64,000 nt of DNA from CAZAPG01 sp964486935 (lineage in GTDB: Bacteria > Chloroflexota > Anaerolineae > 4572-78 > J111), in NCBI GenBank assembly GCA_964486935.1, contig CAZAPG010000020.1:41459-105458 (forward strand). Direction: 5' to 3'. The notes below the pieces were generated by a model. The model was not told the origin of the DNA and did no database searches. It worked only from the letters and a program-made list of their open reading frames with translations. Shown here piece by piece: positions 42,110 through 51,109 of this stretch. The position numbers and the translations under genes were made by a program. Within the stretch, counting starts at the first letter, position 1. Each line of letters starts with the position of its first letter.

Positions 42110-43573
42110 ATGTTTCTTTTTTGCCTGATGCCGTTGCTGCTTATGGCCTGCACTGCCACCCAACCTTCGCCCTACCCCCGTTTTGCCGCCCACACCCTGC
42201 GGGCCGATGACCGCTGGCTGGCTATTGCCAAAGATGCAGAATTTGACACCGTGGTGCAGGTCTTTCCCTGGCGGGAAATTGAGCCGACGCGGGAGCAATT
42301 CCATTGGGAAAAAACCGACCAGATTGTGGCCGGGGCCGAATATTACGGGCTGGATTTGGTAATTCGGCTAGACCAGCATCCGGCCTGGGCCAGTGAGGTT
42401 GACCTGTCGCTCAACGCCCCGCCTGATAATTTGGATGATTACAAAAATTATGCGCGGCGCGTGGCCGAACGCTATCGCGGGCGGATTCGGGCCTACATTA
42501 TCTGGAATGAGCCAAACCTGGCCATCGAGTGGGGCGGTCAGCGGCCCAACCCGGTTGCCTTTGTCGAGTTGTTGAAGGCAGGTTACGAGGCCGTCAAGGC
42601 TGCCGACCCCGACGTGCCGGTAGTAGCCGCCGGGCTGGCCCCTACCAACAGCAACGATGCCTCTGCTATGGATGAGCGCCTGTTTTTGCGGGAGATGTAC
42701 CGGGCCGGCGCGTCGGCCTATTTTGACGTGCTGGCGGCGCATCCCTACAGCTTTGGCCAACCGCCCGGCGCTCCGGCCAGCGATATCGAGCATCCCTCCT
42801 TTGGCCGCCTGGCCGAACTGCGGGCCATTATGGAGGAAAATGGCGACGCCCGTAAGCCGGTTTGGATTACGGAGATGGGCTGGACGGTTGACCCGCCGCC
42901 AGAGCAGCCGGACATCGGCGTATCGTTACCGCAGCAGGCCGATTATCTGGTAACGGCGCTGGAGATTATTCAGCGCGATTGGCCCTGGGTAGAGCTGGTC
43001 ACAATCTGGAATTTATCGCAGCCGGGGCCGGGCGACCCGTTTGGCGGCTACAGTTTGTTTGACTCACAGGGCCGGCCTCGCCCCGCTTTTGAGGCGTGGC
43101 AAAAGGCCGCGCCGGGCCGGGCGCAGCGGGGCATCCCGGCGGCGCGGCTGGCGCAGCACAACCCGGTTTTAATTTTAGACGAGGATGTTAAAATTCATCT
43201 GGGCGACACTGATTTGCAGCCACCCTGGTGGCCGCTGTACGGCGGGCGCAAGCCCAGTCTGGTTTGGAGCGGCGGCTTCTACATGGCTGATCCGGGGAAA
43301 ACTGATTGGACACTGCTACTGGAATTGATGCAGCAAAATGAAATTGGGGCCATGGTTGAAATCAACGGCCAATTGCTCCGGCCCGATTTGCCCCAGCAGG
43401 ATTTCACCCGCCGCTGGCTGACGGTTCGACGCACTGTGCCGGTTATCCTGTTGCGCCCCGGTTACAATGAAATCACAATCACCACGGTGCGGCTGCTGCC
43501 GGATGCTCAACATGATGAATTTGTGTGGGATGATTTTCAGGTGAGGAATGTGCGGCTGGTGCGGGAAGAGTAG
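42110..43573 (+). CDS. Glycoside hydrolase-like (clan A TIM barrel) lipoprotein
   Basis: A 487-residue exported protein. I choose ATG 42110 because it gives a short signal peptide with lipobox LLMAC; the frame is open to 42005, but that part is repeat-derived. The barrel has the hallmarks of clan GH-A enzymes: acid/base Glu in YIIWNEPN (about residue 140) and nucleophile Glu in PVWITEMGW (about residue 260). The pattern VFPWREIEPTREQFHWEKTD resembles GH5/GH39-like cellulases or xylosidases; the exact family is uncertain. The C-terminal 150 residues form a beta domain. It is last in the group of surface proteins after the sigma factor. Confidence 0.75.
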   Translation: MFLFCLMPLLLMACTATQPSPYPRFAAHTLRADDRWLAIAKDAEFDTVVQVFPWREIEPTREQFHWEKTDQIVAGAEYYGLDLVIRLDQHPAWASEVDLSLNAPPDNLDDYKNYARRVAERYRGRIRAYIIWNEPNLAIEWGGQRPNPVAFVELLKAGYEAVKAADPDVPVVAAGLAPTNSNDASAMDERLFLREMYRAGASAYFDVLAAHPYSFGQPPGAPASDIEHPSFGRLAELRAIMEENGDARKPVWITEMGWTVDPPPEQPDIGVSLPQQADYLVTALEIIQRDWPWVELVTIWNLSQPGPGDPFGGYSLFDSQGRPRPAFEAWQKAAPGRAQRGIPAARLAQHNPVLILDEDVKIHLGDTDLQPPWWPLYGGRKPSLVWSGGFYMADPGKTDWTLLLELMQQNEIGAMVEINGQLLRPDLPQQDFTRRWLTVRRTVPVILLRPGYNEITITTVRLLPDAQHDEFVWDDFQVRNVRLVREE

Positions 43574-43574
43574 C

Positions 43575-44090
43575 CTAAGTTTCAATGAGGGTAATCAACC
43601 GCTGCACCACATTTCGCACCGAGGCTTTATCGGTGGCGATGCAGGGAATCACCGGCTGCCCATTTAAATTTAGCTCTCGTTTTATGGCTGCCTGGCTTAA
43701 AGCCTTTTTGTCGGCCTTGTTGGCGGCCAGCACATATGGCACGTTGCGCTGCCCCTTGAACAGGGTTAGCAAATTAGCGGCCTGTTTCAAGCCTTCCCGG
43801 TCGGTAGAGTCCACCAGAAAAATAAAGCCATGCATACCATCGGCCAGCAGGTCGCGCATAAATTCAAAGCGCTCCTGGCCGGGCGTGCCAAACAAATGGA
43901 TATTGAGGTTACGGTTGAGTTTAACTCTGCCGTAATCAAGCGCCACTGTTGTGGTTGATTTGATTCTGGCTTCGCTGTGCCGGGTTTTTCGGTCTGTCTC
44001 AACTGTCTCAATATCAGACAGGGTGTTAACAAAGGTTGTTTTGCCCGCGTTGAAAGGCCCTGTGACCACTACTTTGTAGATTTTGCTCAT
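43575..44090 (-). CDS. Small Ras-like GTPase (COG2229/MglA-like)
   Basis: A 171-residue GTPase. The G1 loop is TGPFNAGKTT, the switch I region has KSTTTVALDYG, G3 is FGTPGQERF and G4 ANKADK. This is the COG2229 branch, which in many bacteria sits with roadblock/LC7 (MglB-like) proteins that act as GAPs; no roadblock gene is adjacent here. Functions known in relatives include polarity and motility control. It has its own promoter and converges on the glycosidase gene with 1 base between stops. Confidence 0.88.
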   Translation of the reverse strand: MSKIYKVVVTGPFNAGKTTFVNTLSDIETVETDRKTRHSEARIKSTTTVALDYGRVKLNRNLNIHLFGTPGQERFEFMRDLLADGMHGFIFLVDSTDREGLKQAANLLTLFKGQRNVPYVLAANKADKKALSQAAIKRELNLNGQPVIPCIATDKASVRNVVQRLITLIET

Positions 44091-44129
44091 TTTACATCTT
44101 CCCGAACATGTTATTTTATGTCAACTTTA

Positions 44130-44158
44130 ATATTATATCACAATAGAGCAGTTGTCAA
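44130..44158 (-). promoter_or_regulatory. Promoter of the small GTPase gene
   Basis: On the minus strand, TTGACA (44153-44158), a 17-base spacer and TAATAT (44130-44135); TATAAT overlaps at 44132-44137 with a 15-base spacer. Confidence 0.55.
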
Positions 44159-44170
44159 TGACCAGAGGGG

Positions 44171-44659
44171 CTAAATCAAACTGTAATGCCAACTGACCGG
44201 GTTGCCATTGTCATACGGCATCACGCCGTGAAACTGGCGCGAGTGGTGGTTAAAAACCAGAGGCAGAAAATATTTGTCGCCTTCCCACAGCGGCAAATCC
44301 AGAATATCTTCAACCGGCACCCAGGCGAGAGTCCCTTCGGGGTTTTCGGTGAAGGGGGTTCCGTTGAATTTGGTAACTTTGAAAATGAAGCCGAACCAAT
44401 CTTCGCCCTGTTTGCCAAAGCCGGGCCAGCTAATGGTGCCGCGCAGCTCAATTTCGACACATTCAATGCCGGCCTCTTCGCGAATTTCCCGCTTCAGCCC
44501 GGCAATGATATCTTCATCCGGTTCTAACTTACCGCCCAGGCCATTGTATTTACCCAGGTGGTGGTCATCATCGCGGCTGTTGCGGTGGATGAGCAGCGCT
44601 TCCTGCCCGTCGGGCGACATCACGTAGGCCAGCGTTGCTAAAATGGGCGTGTAGGGCAT
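44171..44659 (-). CDS. NUDIX hydrolase (8-oxo-dGTP diphosphatase-like)
   Basis: A 162-residue NUDIX protein. The box is GLGGKLEPDEDIIAGLKREIREEAGIE with the catalytic REIREEAG. The N-terminal ILATLAYVMSPDGQEALLIHRN and the WPGFGKQGEDWFGFIFKV stretch match the MutT/YjhB-type 8-oxo-dGTP diphosphatases that cleanse oxidised nucleotides. The start codon follows GGAGGTTTTTTT, in which the Shine-Dalgarno sequence is part of a hairpin (44660-44691). Confidence 0.88.
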   Translation of the reverse strand: MPYTPILATLAYVMSPDGQEALLIHRNSRDDDHHLGKYNGLGGKLEPDEDIIAGLKREIREEAGIECVEIELRGTISWPGFGKQGEDWFGFIFKVTKFNGTPFTENPEGTLAWVPVEDILDLPLWEGDKYFLPLVFNHHSRQFHGVMPYDNGNPVSWHYSLI

Positions 44660-44691
44660 AAAAAAACCTCCGGGGTTTAATCTCGGAGGTT
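44660..44691 (-). terminator. Hairpin with T run directly before the NUDIX start codon
   Basis: On the minus strand, AACCTCCG and CGGAGGTT form an 8-bp stem around an 11-base loop, followed by seven T and then ATG. It looks like a terminator for the upstream VIT/VWA gene, but its 3' arm contains the Shine-Dalgarno GGAGG of the NUDIX gene. Confidence 0.65.
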
Positions 44692-44765
44692 AGTATAATC
44701 CGTATCGAGTGAAACGTAAAGCAGCCAAACCGGTTTGTCGCCGGGCAATTTTTTATTGGCAAAAG

Positions 44766-47576
44766 TTAACGGAACAAGATTGAGCGCCGGATGAAAGCCA
44801 GCCCCAGCAACGGCAGCAGCAGCAACCCCGATAAACAACTCAAGGGGGCGGCGTTGCCGGGCGCAACGTCGGCCGTTGGGGGCGTGTCTGGAGGGGCTGC
44901 GGCAATTTCCGGCTCAGGGTTGACCCCGGCCTGGCTGCCCGGCTCTCTGACCACAATGGTGACCGGCTGCGACACCCTGTCGCCCAGTTTGAAGGTTGCC
45001 TGATATTCGCCCGGCGTTTCATAGACGTAGTTAGAGGTGAAGCGGCGCGGAATTTCTATTCCTTGCTGCCAGACACAGGCCGGCTCGGAGATGGCGACGA
45101 CTCCATCGCCAAAAGTAAAGGCGCTGCCAACGCCGCAGTAATCCGGGTTGTCATCCGGCCCGCCAACCAGTTGGCCGGTAAAGTTGACTTCCAGCGGGGC
45201 GACGCCCTCAACCGGGCCGGCAGTCAGGGTGGTATAAATATCGCCGGGGTTGGCCGGCGCCGGCGAGGTAACGGACTGGGATGGGGGCGAGGATTGAGGC
45301 AGTTCGGAGGGGGATACCTGCCCGGGTTCCAGGCGCTCCGGGATGGCGTCAACGTCGCCCGCAACGGTTTCATAGGCAATGCCATCAATCACCACAATTA
45401 CCTGCGGGCCAAGGGCAAAGTATTTGCCGGTATCGGGATGGTCTGCCAGAAATTGCAGAAACTCGTCCGAGGGGAAAGGCAGCGGGGTGGGGGTCATCAA
45501 GGCCGGGTCAAAGGCGGTATCGGTCCAGATGCCATCTTTCAGCACAAAGGCTTTATCGCCCACGGCGGTTACGGCGGCGGCGCTGCTGCCGGCCGGCGCG
45601 CTGCTGTTGTCTCCAACCCCGGGGCTGGCGGTAGCCAGGGGTAAGGGCGCGGCCATATCGGCTTCGGCCAGCTTGTTTTGCTCGACAGCCCGATTGACGG
45701 CCCCTTCGCCGGACACGGCGGCGGGGGCTTCGGCGGCGGCGGCAAATTCCTGCTCTGCAATTTCGTCCCGGCCTTCCTGGCGCAGAGCCATTTCCGGCTC
45801 TTCAACCAGAAACGAGGTGTAGGGCGTGATGATGCCGTAGCGAATGCTCAGGTTGACAATCTCGTCGATGGTTTCGCGGTTTTCGCCGTGCAGCCGCACC
45901 TGGTTGAGCAGATAGCCGACTTTGCGGGTGGCCCACAGGCGCGGGATAAAATCGGCCTGACCCCCGGTAGAGGGAGAGCCGGTGGCAAAGCGCAAATCAT
46001 CAAAGCGGAAGGTGCGGGGCTGGCCGTTGACCTGGCCGGTGAGGGTGATGGTGGCCGGCCCGCCGTCGCGGTAGCGCCCGGCAACAATCAGTTGCGTGCC
46101 GGCAAACAAATCGGGCAGGGGGAAGGGGTAGGTATCTTCAATGCGTACGCCCGACACCTCCAGCGACAGGTCGGCCAGTACGGGCGTACCAACCTTTGCG
46201 TAGAAAGCGCTTACTTTCTCATCCACCCGTTCATTGGGGCGAACGTAGGCGCTGGCGCCGCGCTGTTGTTGGGCCAGCGTGTCGAGCAGAACCGTGTCCA
46301 CGTCATCGCCCACGCCAAAGGGGAAGATGCGCAGGTTAGGGGTGGCGGCCTGGTCAACGTTGTTAAGAATGAGCGGCGTTTCGACCACGCCGCTGGTGGG
46401 CAGGCCGTCGGTTAAAAAAATGATGATGGTCGGGCGTTCGCGGTCGGCGCTGCTGATGGCTTCCAGCAGGGCGCGGTTGATGTCGGTGCTGCCCTCGGCG
46501 CGGAGGTTGTCAACAAAGCGGCGGGCTTCGGGCAGGGCCGAGAGCGGCTGGGGCCGGGTGTCAAACGCACGCAGGCCGGTGCTGAAAGCGACGATATTGA
46601 ATCGGTCGCCCTGGTTGAGATGGTCCAGCACGTATTTGAGCGCGTCGCGGGCCTGCTCCATTTTTTCGCCTTCCATCGAGCCGGAGGTGTCGAGCACCAA
46701 AATTACATCTTTTTCAACCACCTGGTCGGCGTCAACATTGGGAGCCATCAGCAGCACAAAAAAGCCATCTTCATTGGGTTGTTTGTAACTGAGCAGATTG
46801 ACCCCCACATCTTCCGGCGAAACGGTGTAATAGAGGCTAAAATCGGTGGTGGGTTTTACGCTGAAATCTTCCCAACCGACCAGCGCCTTGAAGCGGCCAT
46901 CGCGGTTGATGCTGACCGGGTGGCTGGGCGAGTAGACGGCCTTGATAGCGTCGGGGGAGGTGATATCAACGGTAATGGCGACATTTTCCAGGGGCCGGGC
47001 AGAGAAACGCTCGGTGCTGAGGGGGTAAACGTATTGCACCAGGCCGTTATCAACAGGCAAGAGCTGGCTGTATTCAATCTCAACGCGGCGGGAGTCGCCG
47101 GGGTCGATGGGGAAGATACTGGCTTGAAACAAATCGCGCCCCACATACTCCAGCAGGGCCGGGTCCAGCCGGCGGCGGACGATGTTATCGTAAATGCGGC
47201 GGGCTTCTTCTTGGGTGTAAAGTTGACCCTCAACCTTTTGCCCGTCAATCCACATGGCAAACTGGCTAATGGCGGCGTTTTCGGGCAGGGGAAAGATGTA
47301 AGTGCCTTCCAGCGACCATTGGCTGTCGTTACGGAAAATCTGGTCGACGCGGGTGGTCGCCACCTGCCCGTCGATGGTAACGTTGACCCGGTGGTTTTCA
47401 ACGGTCAGGTAGGGGATTTCCCGGGGCGGCGGCGGTGGAATGGGGCAGGGCGGGCGGCAGATAATGGGCGGTTCGGGGATGATGATACCATCGGCCCGAA
47501 CGGGTAGGGGCTGGACAAGCATTTGCAGGGTTAATAGCGCAATAAGTGTCAACAAAGCTGCTAGAATGCGTTTCAT
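44766..47576 (-). CDS. Exported VIT/VWA-domain protein
   Basis: A 936-residue surface protein with a signal peptide (1-28). A proline-rich segment precedes the VIT domain (about 50-185: VENHRVNVTIDGQVATTRVDQIF, EARRIYDNIVRR). The VWA domain (about 285-460) has an intact MIDAS, DTSGSM and the later FLTDGLPT. A beta-rich region follows, then an Ala/Ser-rich linker, a PKD-like domain (about 820-900, GPVEGVAPLEVNFTGQL) and a C-terminal membrane helix with RR. The layout resembles bacterial inter-alpha-trypsin-inhibitor heavy-chain relatives. The MIDAS should bind a divalent metal and a protein ligand. AAAGGAG lies before the ATG. Role unknown. Confidence 0.88.
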   Translation of the reverse strand: MKRILAALLTLIALLTLQMLVQPLPVRADGIIIPEPPIICRPPCPIPPPPPREIPYLTVENHRVNVTIDGQVATTRVDQIFRNDSQWSLEGTYIFPLPENAAISQFAMWIDGQKVEGQLYTQEEARRIYDNIVRRRLDPALLEYVGRDLFQASIFPIDPGDSRRVEIEYSQLLPVDNGLVQYVYPLSTERFSARPLENVAITVDITSPDAIKAVYSPSHPVSINRDGRFKALVGWEDFSVKPTTDFSLYYTVSPEDVGVNLLSYKQPNEDGFFVLLMAPNVDADQVVEKDVILVLDTSGSMEGEKMEQARDALKYVLDHLNQGDRFNIVAFSTGLRAFDTRPQPLSALPEARRFVDNLRAEGSTDINRALLEAISSADRERPTIIIFLTDGLPTSGVVETPLILNNVDQAATPNLRIFPFGVGDDVDTVLLDTLAQQQRGASAYVRPNERVDEKVSAFYAKVGTPVLADLSLEVSGVRIEDTYPFPLPDLFAGTQLIVAGRYRDGGPATITLTGQVNGQPRTFRFDDLRFATGSPSTGGQADFIPRLWATRKVGYLLNQVRLHGENRETIDEIVNLSIRYGIITPYTSFLVEEPEMALRQEGRDEIAEQEFAAAAEAPAAVSGEGAVNRAVEQNKLAEADMAAPLPLATASPGVGDNSSAPAGSSAAAVTAVGDKAFVLKDGIWTDTAFDPALMTPTPLPFPSDEFLQFLADHPDTGKYFALGPQVIVVIDGIAYETVAGDVDAIPERLEPGQVSPSELPQSSPPSQSVTSPAPANPGDIYTTLTAGPVEGVAPLEVNFTGQLVGGPDDNPDYCGVGSAFTFGDGVVAISEPACVWQQGIEIPRRFTSNYVYETPGEYQATFKLGDRVSQPVTIVVREPGSQAGVNPEPEIAAAPPDTPPTADVAPGNAAPLSCLSGLLLLPLLGLAFIRRSILFR

Positions 47577-47685
47577 GGGTGGCGCTCCTTTACTACTTAG
47601 GGGTGATTGTAAAATAGCTCTGTTGGTAAGACGTTGACGGGTTCAATATGGTTCCCTTTGGGTGGCAAGATGGGGCTGTTTTGTT

Positions 47686-47714
47686 TTGTATTTCAACTTT
47701 ATATGTGATAAAAT
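47686..47714 (+). promoter_or_regulatory. Promoter of the TRAP solute-binding gene
   Basis: TTGTAT (47686-47691), a 17-base spacer and TAAAAT (47709-47714). The start codon lies 53 bases downstream. Confidence 0.55.
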
Positions 47715-47766
47715 GGACACGCCCCCGAGGAAAACTCATAAACTTTATTAAATCAAGGAGGATTAA

Positions 47767-49014
47767 ATGGCAAAGAAGCTGAACAGAAGAGAGTTTTTAA
47801 AGAAGGCGTCGGTGGCTACGGTGGCCGGCGGCACCGGATTGCTGGTGGGTTGCACTATTGGGCAACCGGAGGCGACCAGCGCGCCGGCTGCGGCCCCTAC
47901 CGAGGCGCCCCAGGCGGAAGGGAGTGGCGGTAGCGGGGCCGCTGCTACCCAGGCGCCGGTTGCAACTACAGAAGAACTTCAAGAGGCGGTGCAGAACGAC
48001 CAGGCTTTACCAGAAATCGAATGGCAAATGGCAACCAGTTGGCCGGTGGCGCTCGATACCATTTTTGGCGGCGCAGAGGTTGTGGGCCAGGTTGTAGAAA
48101 CGTTAACCGGCGGCAAATTTAAAATTACGCCGCGTGCCGCGGGCGAGTTGGCCCCTGGCCTGGAAGTGCTGAACGTGGTAGAGCAAGGGGCCGTTCCTAT
48201 CGGTCACACAGCATCCTATTATTATGTGGGTAAAAGCCCCATAACCGCTTTTGGCACAGCTTTGCCTTTTGGTTTGACTGACCGCCAGCAAAATGCCTGG
48301 CTATATGAAGCCGGTGGGTTAGAGTTATTACAACAAGCTTACGCCGAGAAATTTGGCGTTATTCAATTTCCGGCAGGCAATACCGGCGTGCAGATGGGGG
48401 GATGGTTTAATAAAGAAATCAATTCGGTTAGCGACCTGCAAGGGTTAAAGATGCGTATTCCGGGTTTGGGGGGCCAGGTAATGAATAAGTTGGGGGTTAA
48501 CGTGCAGGTACTCCCCGGCGGCGAGATTTTTCAGGCGCTGCAAACCGGGGCCATTGATGCTGCCGAGTGGGTTGGCCCTTATGATGACGAAAAACTGGGC
48601 TTCCACAAAGCGGCTCAATTTTACTATTACCCAGGCTGGTGGGAGCCAGGCCCCACATTGGAAATTCAAATTAATCTGGCGGAATGGGAAAAACTCCCTG
48701 AGTTATATCAGGAAATCTTAAAAACAGCCGCCTACCAGGCTAACGTAATTATGATGTCTCGTTACGATGCCAAAAACCCGGCTGCTTTGCAAAAGTTGCT
48801 CGACGAGGGAGCCGAATTACGACCCTTCCCTGATGATGTGATGCAAGCGGCTGAAGAAGCGGCCTTTGAGTTATATGATGAATTTGCTGCCAGCGACTCA
48901 GATTTTGGTTCAATTTTGACCGAGTGGAAGGCTTTCCGTGACCCGATTCAAAATTGGCACGGTTTTGCTGAAACGGCCGTGATGACCTACGCAGCAAGCC
49001 GGGCAAGCGGTTAA
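47767..49014 (+). CDS. dctP: TRAP transporter solute-binding protein
   Basis: A 415-residue periplasmic-type receptor. The N-terminus combines a twin-arginine motif (NRREFLKKAS) with a lipobox-like GLLVGC, followed by an Ala/Pro/Thr-rich linker to about residue 75. The receptor fold has the family's GLKMRIPGLGGQVMNKLG stretch with the conserved Arg that pairs with the substrate carboxylate, and GAIDAAEWVGPYDD. The closest type is the mono- or alpha-keto/hydroxy-carboxylate binding DctP/TakP group. AGGAGG stands before the ATG. The permease genes lie convergently downstream, and the oxidase next to them suggests a hydroxy acid as substrate. Confidence 0.88.
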   Translation: MAKKLNRREFLKKASVATVAGGTGLLVGCTIGQPEATSAPAAAPTEAPQAEGSGGSGAAATQAPVATTEELQEAVQNDQALPEIEWQMATSWPVALDTIFGGAEVVGQVVETLTGGKFKITPRAAGELAPGLEVLNVVEQGAVPIGHTASYYYVGKSPITAFGTALPFGLTDRQQNAWLYEAGGLELLQQAYAEKFGVIQFPAGNTGVQMGGWFNKEINSVSDLQGLKMRIPGLGGQVMNKLGVNVQVLPGGEIFQALQTGAIDAAEWVGPYDDEKLGFHKAAQFYYYPGWWEPGPTLEIQINLAEWEKLPELYQEILKTAAYQANVIMMSRYDAKNPAALQKLLDEGAELRPFPDDVMQAAEEAAFELYDEFAASDSDFGSILTEWKAFRDPIQNWHGFAETAVMTYAASRASG

Positions 49015-49037
49015 CTTTTTAATTATTTTTAAGCCAT

Positions 49038-49076
49038 AAAAAAGGTGAGTGCAAAGCAAGCACTCACCTTTTTTGT
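49038..49076. terminator. Bidirectional rho-independent terminator
   Basis: AAAGGTGAGTGC and its complement around a 7-base loop, with A runs before and T runs after, between the convergent dctP and dctM genes. Confidence 0.9.
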
Positions 49077-49100
49077 TGGGTGATAACAGGGTGTTGTTAT

Positions 49101-50432
49101 TTATGCCGCAGCATCAACCAGCCAGCGCACTGTTTGGGGAAAAATTATAACAATAATCAGAGCGATACCTTGCAATACCATAAATGGCAGTGCGCCCTTG
49201 TGAATATCTATGGTTTCAACCTCTTCGGGGGCTACGCTTTGCAGATAAAACAGCGAGAAACCAACCGGCGGCGAAATAAAGGCCATATTCAGGTTAATGG
49301 CCATCATCACCCCAAACCATACTAAATCAACGCCTAAATCTATGGCGGCGGGTACAAACAGCGGCATAGCAATAAAGCTGATTTCAATAAACTCCAGGTT
49401 GATACCCAGTAAAAAAATGGCAATGTTGGCCACAATAATAAACCCCCAAAATCCACCGGGAAGATTTATGAGTAGCCCCTTAACAAAACTTTGACCACCA
49501 AAGCCATCAAAAACCAGACCAAAAAAAGTTGAACAAAATAGAATCATGATGACCAGGCCGGTAATATTGGCGGTTGACCGGGCCGCAGCCTTAATCAACT
49601 TCCAATCCAGGTGGTGGTTAATGGCTGTAAGAATGCAGGCTCCTATAGCGCCAACTGCTCCGGCTTCGGTAGGCGTGGCAATACCAAAAAAGATGCTGCC
49701 CAGCACAGCAAAGATGAGTAATACCGGCGGTAACACCGCTACTGCGGTTCTTTTGGCCAACTCTCTGCCTTTTAATGTCCGGGCTTCGGGTGGCAGGGCC
49801 GGGGCGTGTTCGGGCTTGATATAAGCGATAAAAATAACGTACAGGGCGTATAAGCCCGATAGAATTAAGCCGGGAATGAGCGCCCCTAAGAACAAATCGC
49901 CCACGCCAACCCCAATCTGGTCACTTAAAACCACTAAAACCAAACTGGGTGGTAATAATTGGGCCATTGTTCCCGATGCCGTAATAACGCCGGTTGCCAG
50001 TTTGTGGTCATACCCGTAACGAATCATCACCGGCAACGACAACAGCCCCATAACAATGACGGTTGCGGCCACTACGCCGGTTGCCGCCGCCAGCAGGGTA
50101 CCTACCAACACAACAGCCAGCGCCAATCCTCCCCGCATCGGCCCCATTATGATACCAATCGTTTCAAGCAGTTGTTCTGCCAGCCCCGACTTTTCAAATA
50201 TAGCTCCCATAAAAACAAAGAATATGATGGCCAGCAGCGTAAAATCCGACATGGTGCCAAACCAGCGGTTTGACAGCAACAGCAATAACCTAAAATCGAA
50301 TGCGCCCAAAAAGTACCCAATCACCAAAAAAATTATACCGGTACCGGCAAATGAAAAGGCCACCGGATATCCATACAAAATGAGTATAAAGAAGATTACG
50401 AACATAATGATGGCCAGCCATTCAAAACCCAT
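49101..50432 (-). CDS. dctM: TRAP transporter large permease
   Basis: A 443-residue membrane protein with about 12 hydrophobic helices, the sodium-driven channel subunit of a TRAP transporter. Family motifs include MGAIFEKSGLAEQLL, GVVAATVIVMGLLSLP and GMMLEP-like discontinuous helices near GITPTEAGAVGAIG (seen as GIATPTEAGAVGAIGA). AGAGGAG precedes the ATG. It lies 59 bases after dctQ in the minus-strand operon with the FAD-linked oxidase. Confidence 0.92.
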   Translation of the reverse strand: MGFEWLAIIMFVIFFILILYGYPVAFSFAGTGIIFLVIGYFLGAFDFRLLLLLSNRWFGTMSDFTLLAIIFFVFMGAIFEKSGLAEQLLETIGIIMGPMRGGLALAVVLVGTLLAAATGVVAATVIVMGLLSLPVMIRYGYDHKLATGVITASGTMAQLLPPSLVLVVLSDQIGVGVGDLFLGALIPGLILSGLYALYVIFIAYIKPEHAPALPPEARTLKGRELAKRTAVAVLPPVLLIFAVLGSIFFGIATPTEAGAVGAIGACILTAINHHLDWKLIKAAARSTANITGLVIMILFCSTFFGLVFDGFGGQSFVKGLLINLPGGFWGFIIVANIAIFLLGINLEFIEISFIAMPLFVPAAIDLGVDLVWFGVMMAINLNMAFISPPVGFSLFYLQSVAPEEVETIDIHKGALPFMVLQGIALIIVIIFPQTVRWLVDAAA

Positions 50433-50491
50433 TTATATACTTCTCCTCTCAAAGTAAAGGTTGTTGAGTATTGACGAAGCGATTCAGGTAA

Positions 50492-51088
50492 CTACTCTAT
50501 ACGTAGTGGCGCTTCGCCCGAACCCAACTCTTCTAAGTCGATATCCTGCCCATGCGCTACGTTCCATAATTTAATCAACTCGGCAATGGTCTGTAATAAT
50601 AGTAGTACAAATGCTACAATAATCATTGTTTTAATAGGCGCGCGAGGTAACCCGCTGGGGTCGGGTGAAAGTTCCCACGTCCCCCAGGTTCCATTTGGTT
50701 GCCGTCCCCACGAGCTTAACACCGGGTTTACTGTCACCCAGATACCCATTATACAGAATGGCACTAAAAACAAGAGATGACCCCAAAAGTCTAATTTGGC
50801 CTTACGTTCTTTGGGCCATTTGGCATAGATAAAATCAACTCTAACATTGATGCCGTGTTTTAAGATATAGGCAAAACTCAAAAAGAAAACCAGAGAGTAT
50901 AGATACCATTGCGTTTCAATAAGAACATTAGAGGATAATTGCATTCCGATGAATCGGCCTAAATAACGAGCCACCACATTATAAAAACCAATTACAACAG
51001 TAAAGACCACCAGCAGCATTGATAACCAGCCAAGTTTTTCACTAATGATATCAGTAATTTGGATATATTTGTTTAATAAACCGCGCAT
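50492..51088 (-). CDS. dctQ: TRAP transporter small permease
   Basis: A 198-residue membrane protein with four hydrophobic helices, the accessory subunit of a TRAP transporter. The pattern SEKLGWLSMLLVVFTVVIGFYNVVARY and the conserved ETQWYLYSLVFFLSFAYIL are typical of the DctQ family, as is INVRVDFIY. It starts 21 bases after the stop of the oxidase gene and is followed by dctM, in standard order. Confidence 0.9.
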   Translation of the reverse strand: MRGLLNKYIQITDIISEKLGWLSMLLVVFTVVIGFYNVVARYLGRFIGMQLSSNVLIETQWYLYSLVFFLSFAYILKHGINVRVDFIYAKWPKERKAKLDFWGHLLFLVPFCIMGIWVTVNPVLSSWGRQPNGTWGTWELSPDPSGLPRAPIKTMIIVAFVLLLLQTIAELIKLWNVAHGQDIDLEELGSGEAPLRIE

Positions 51089-51109
51089 AACCTGTCTCCC
51101 GTCATAAAT

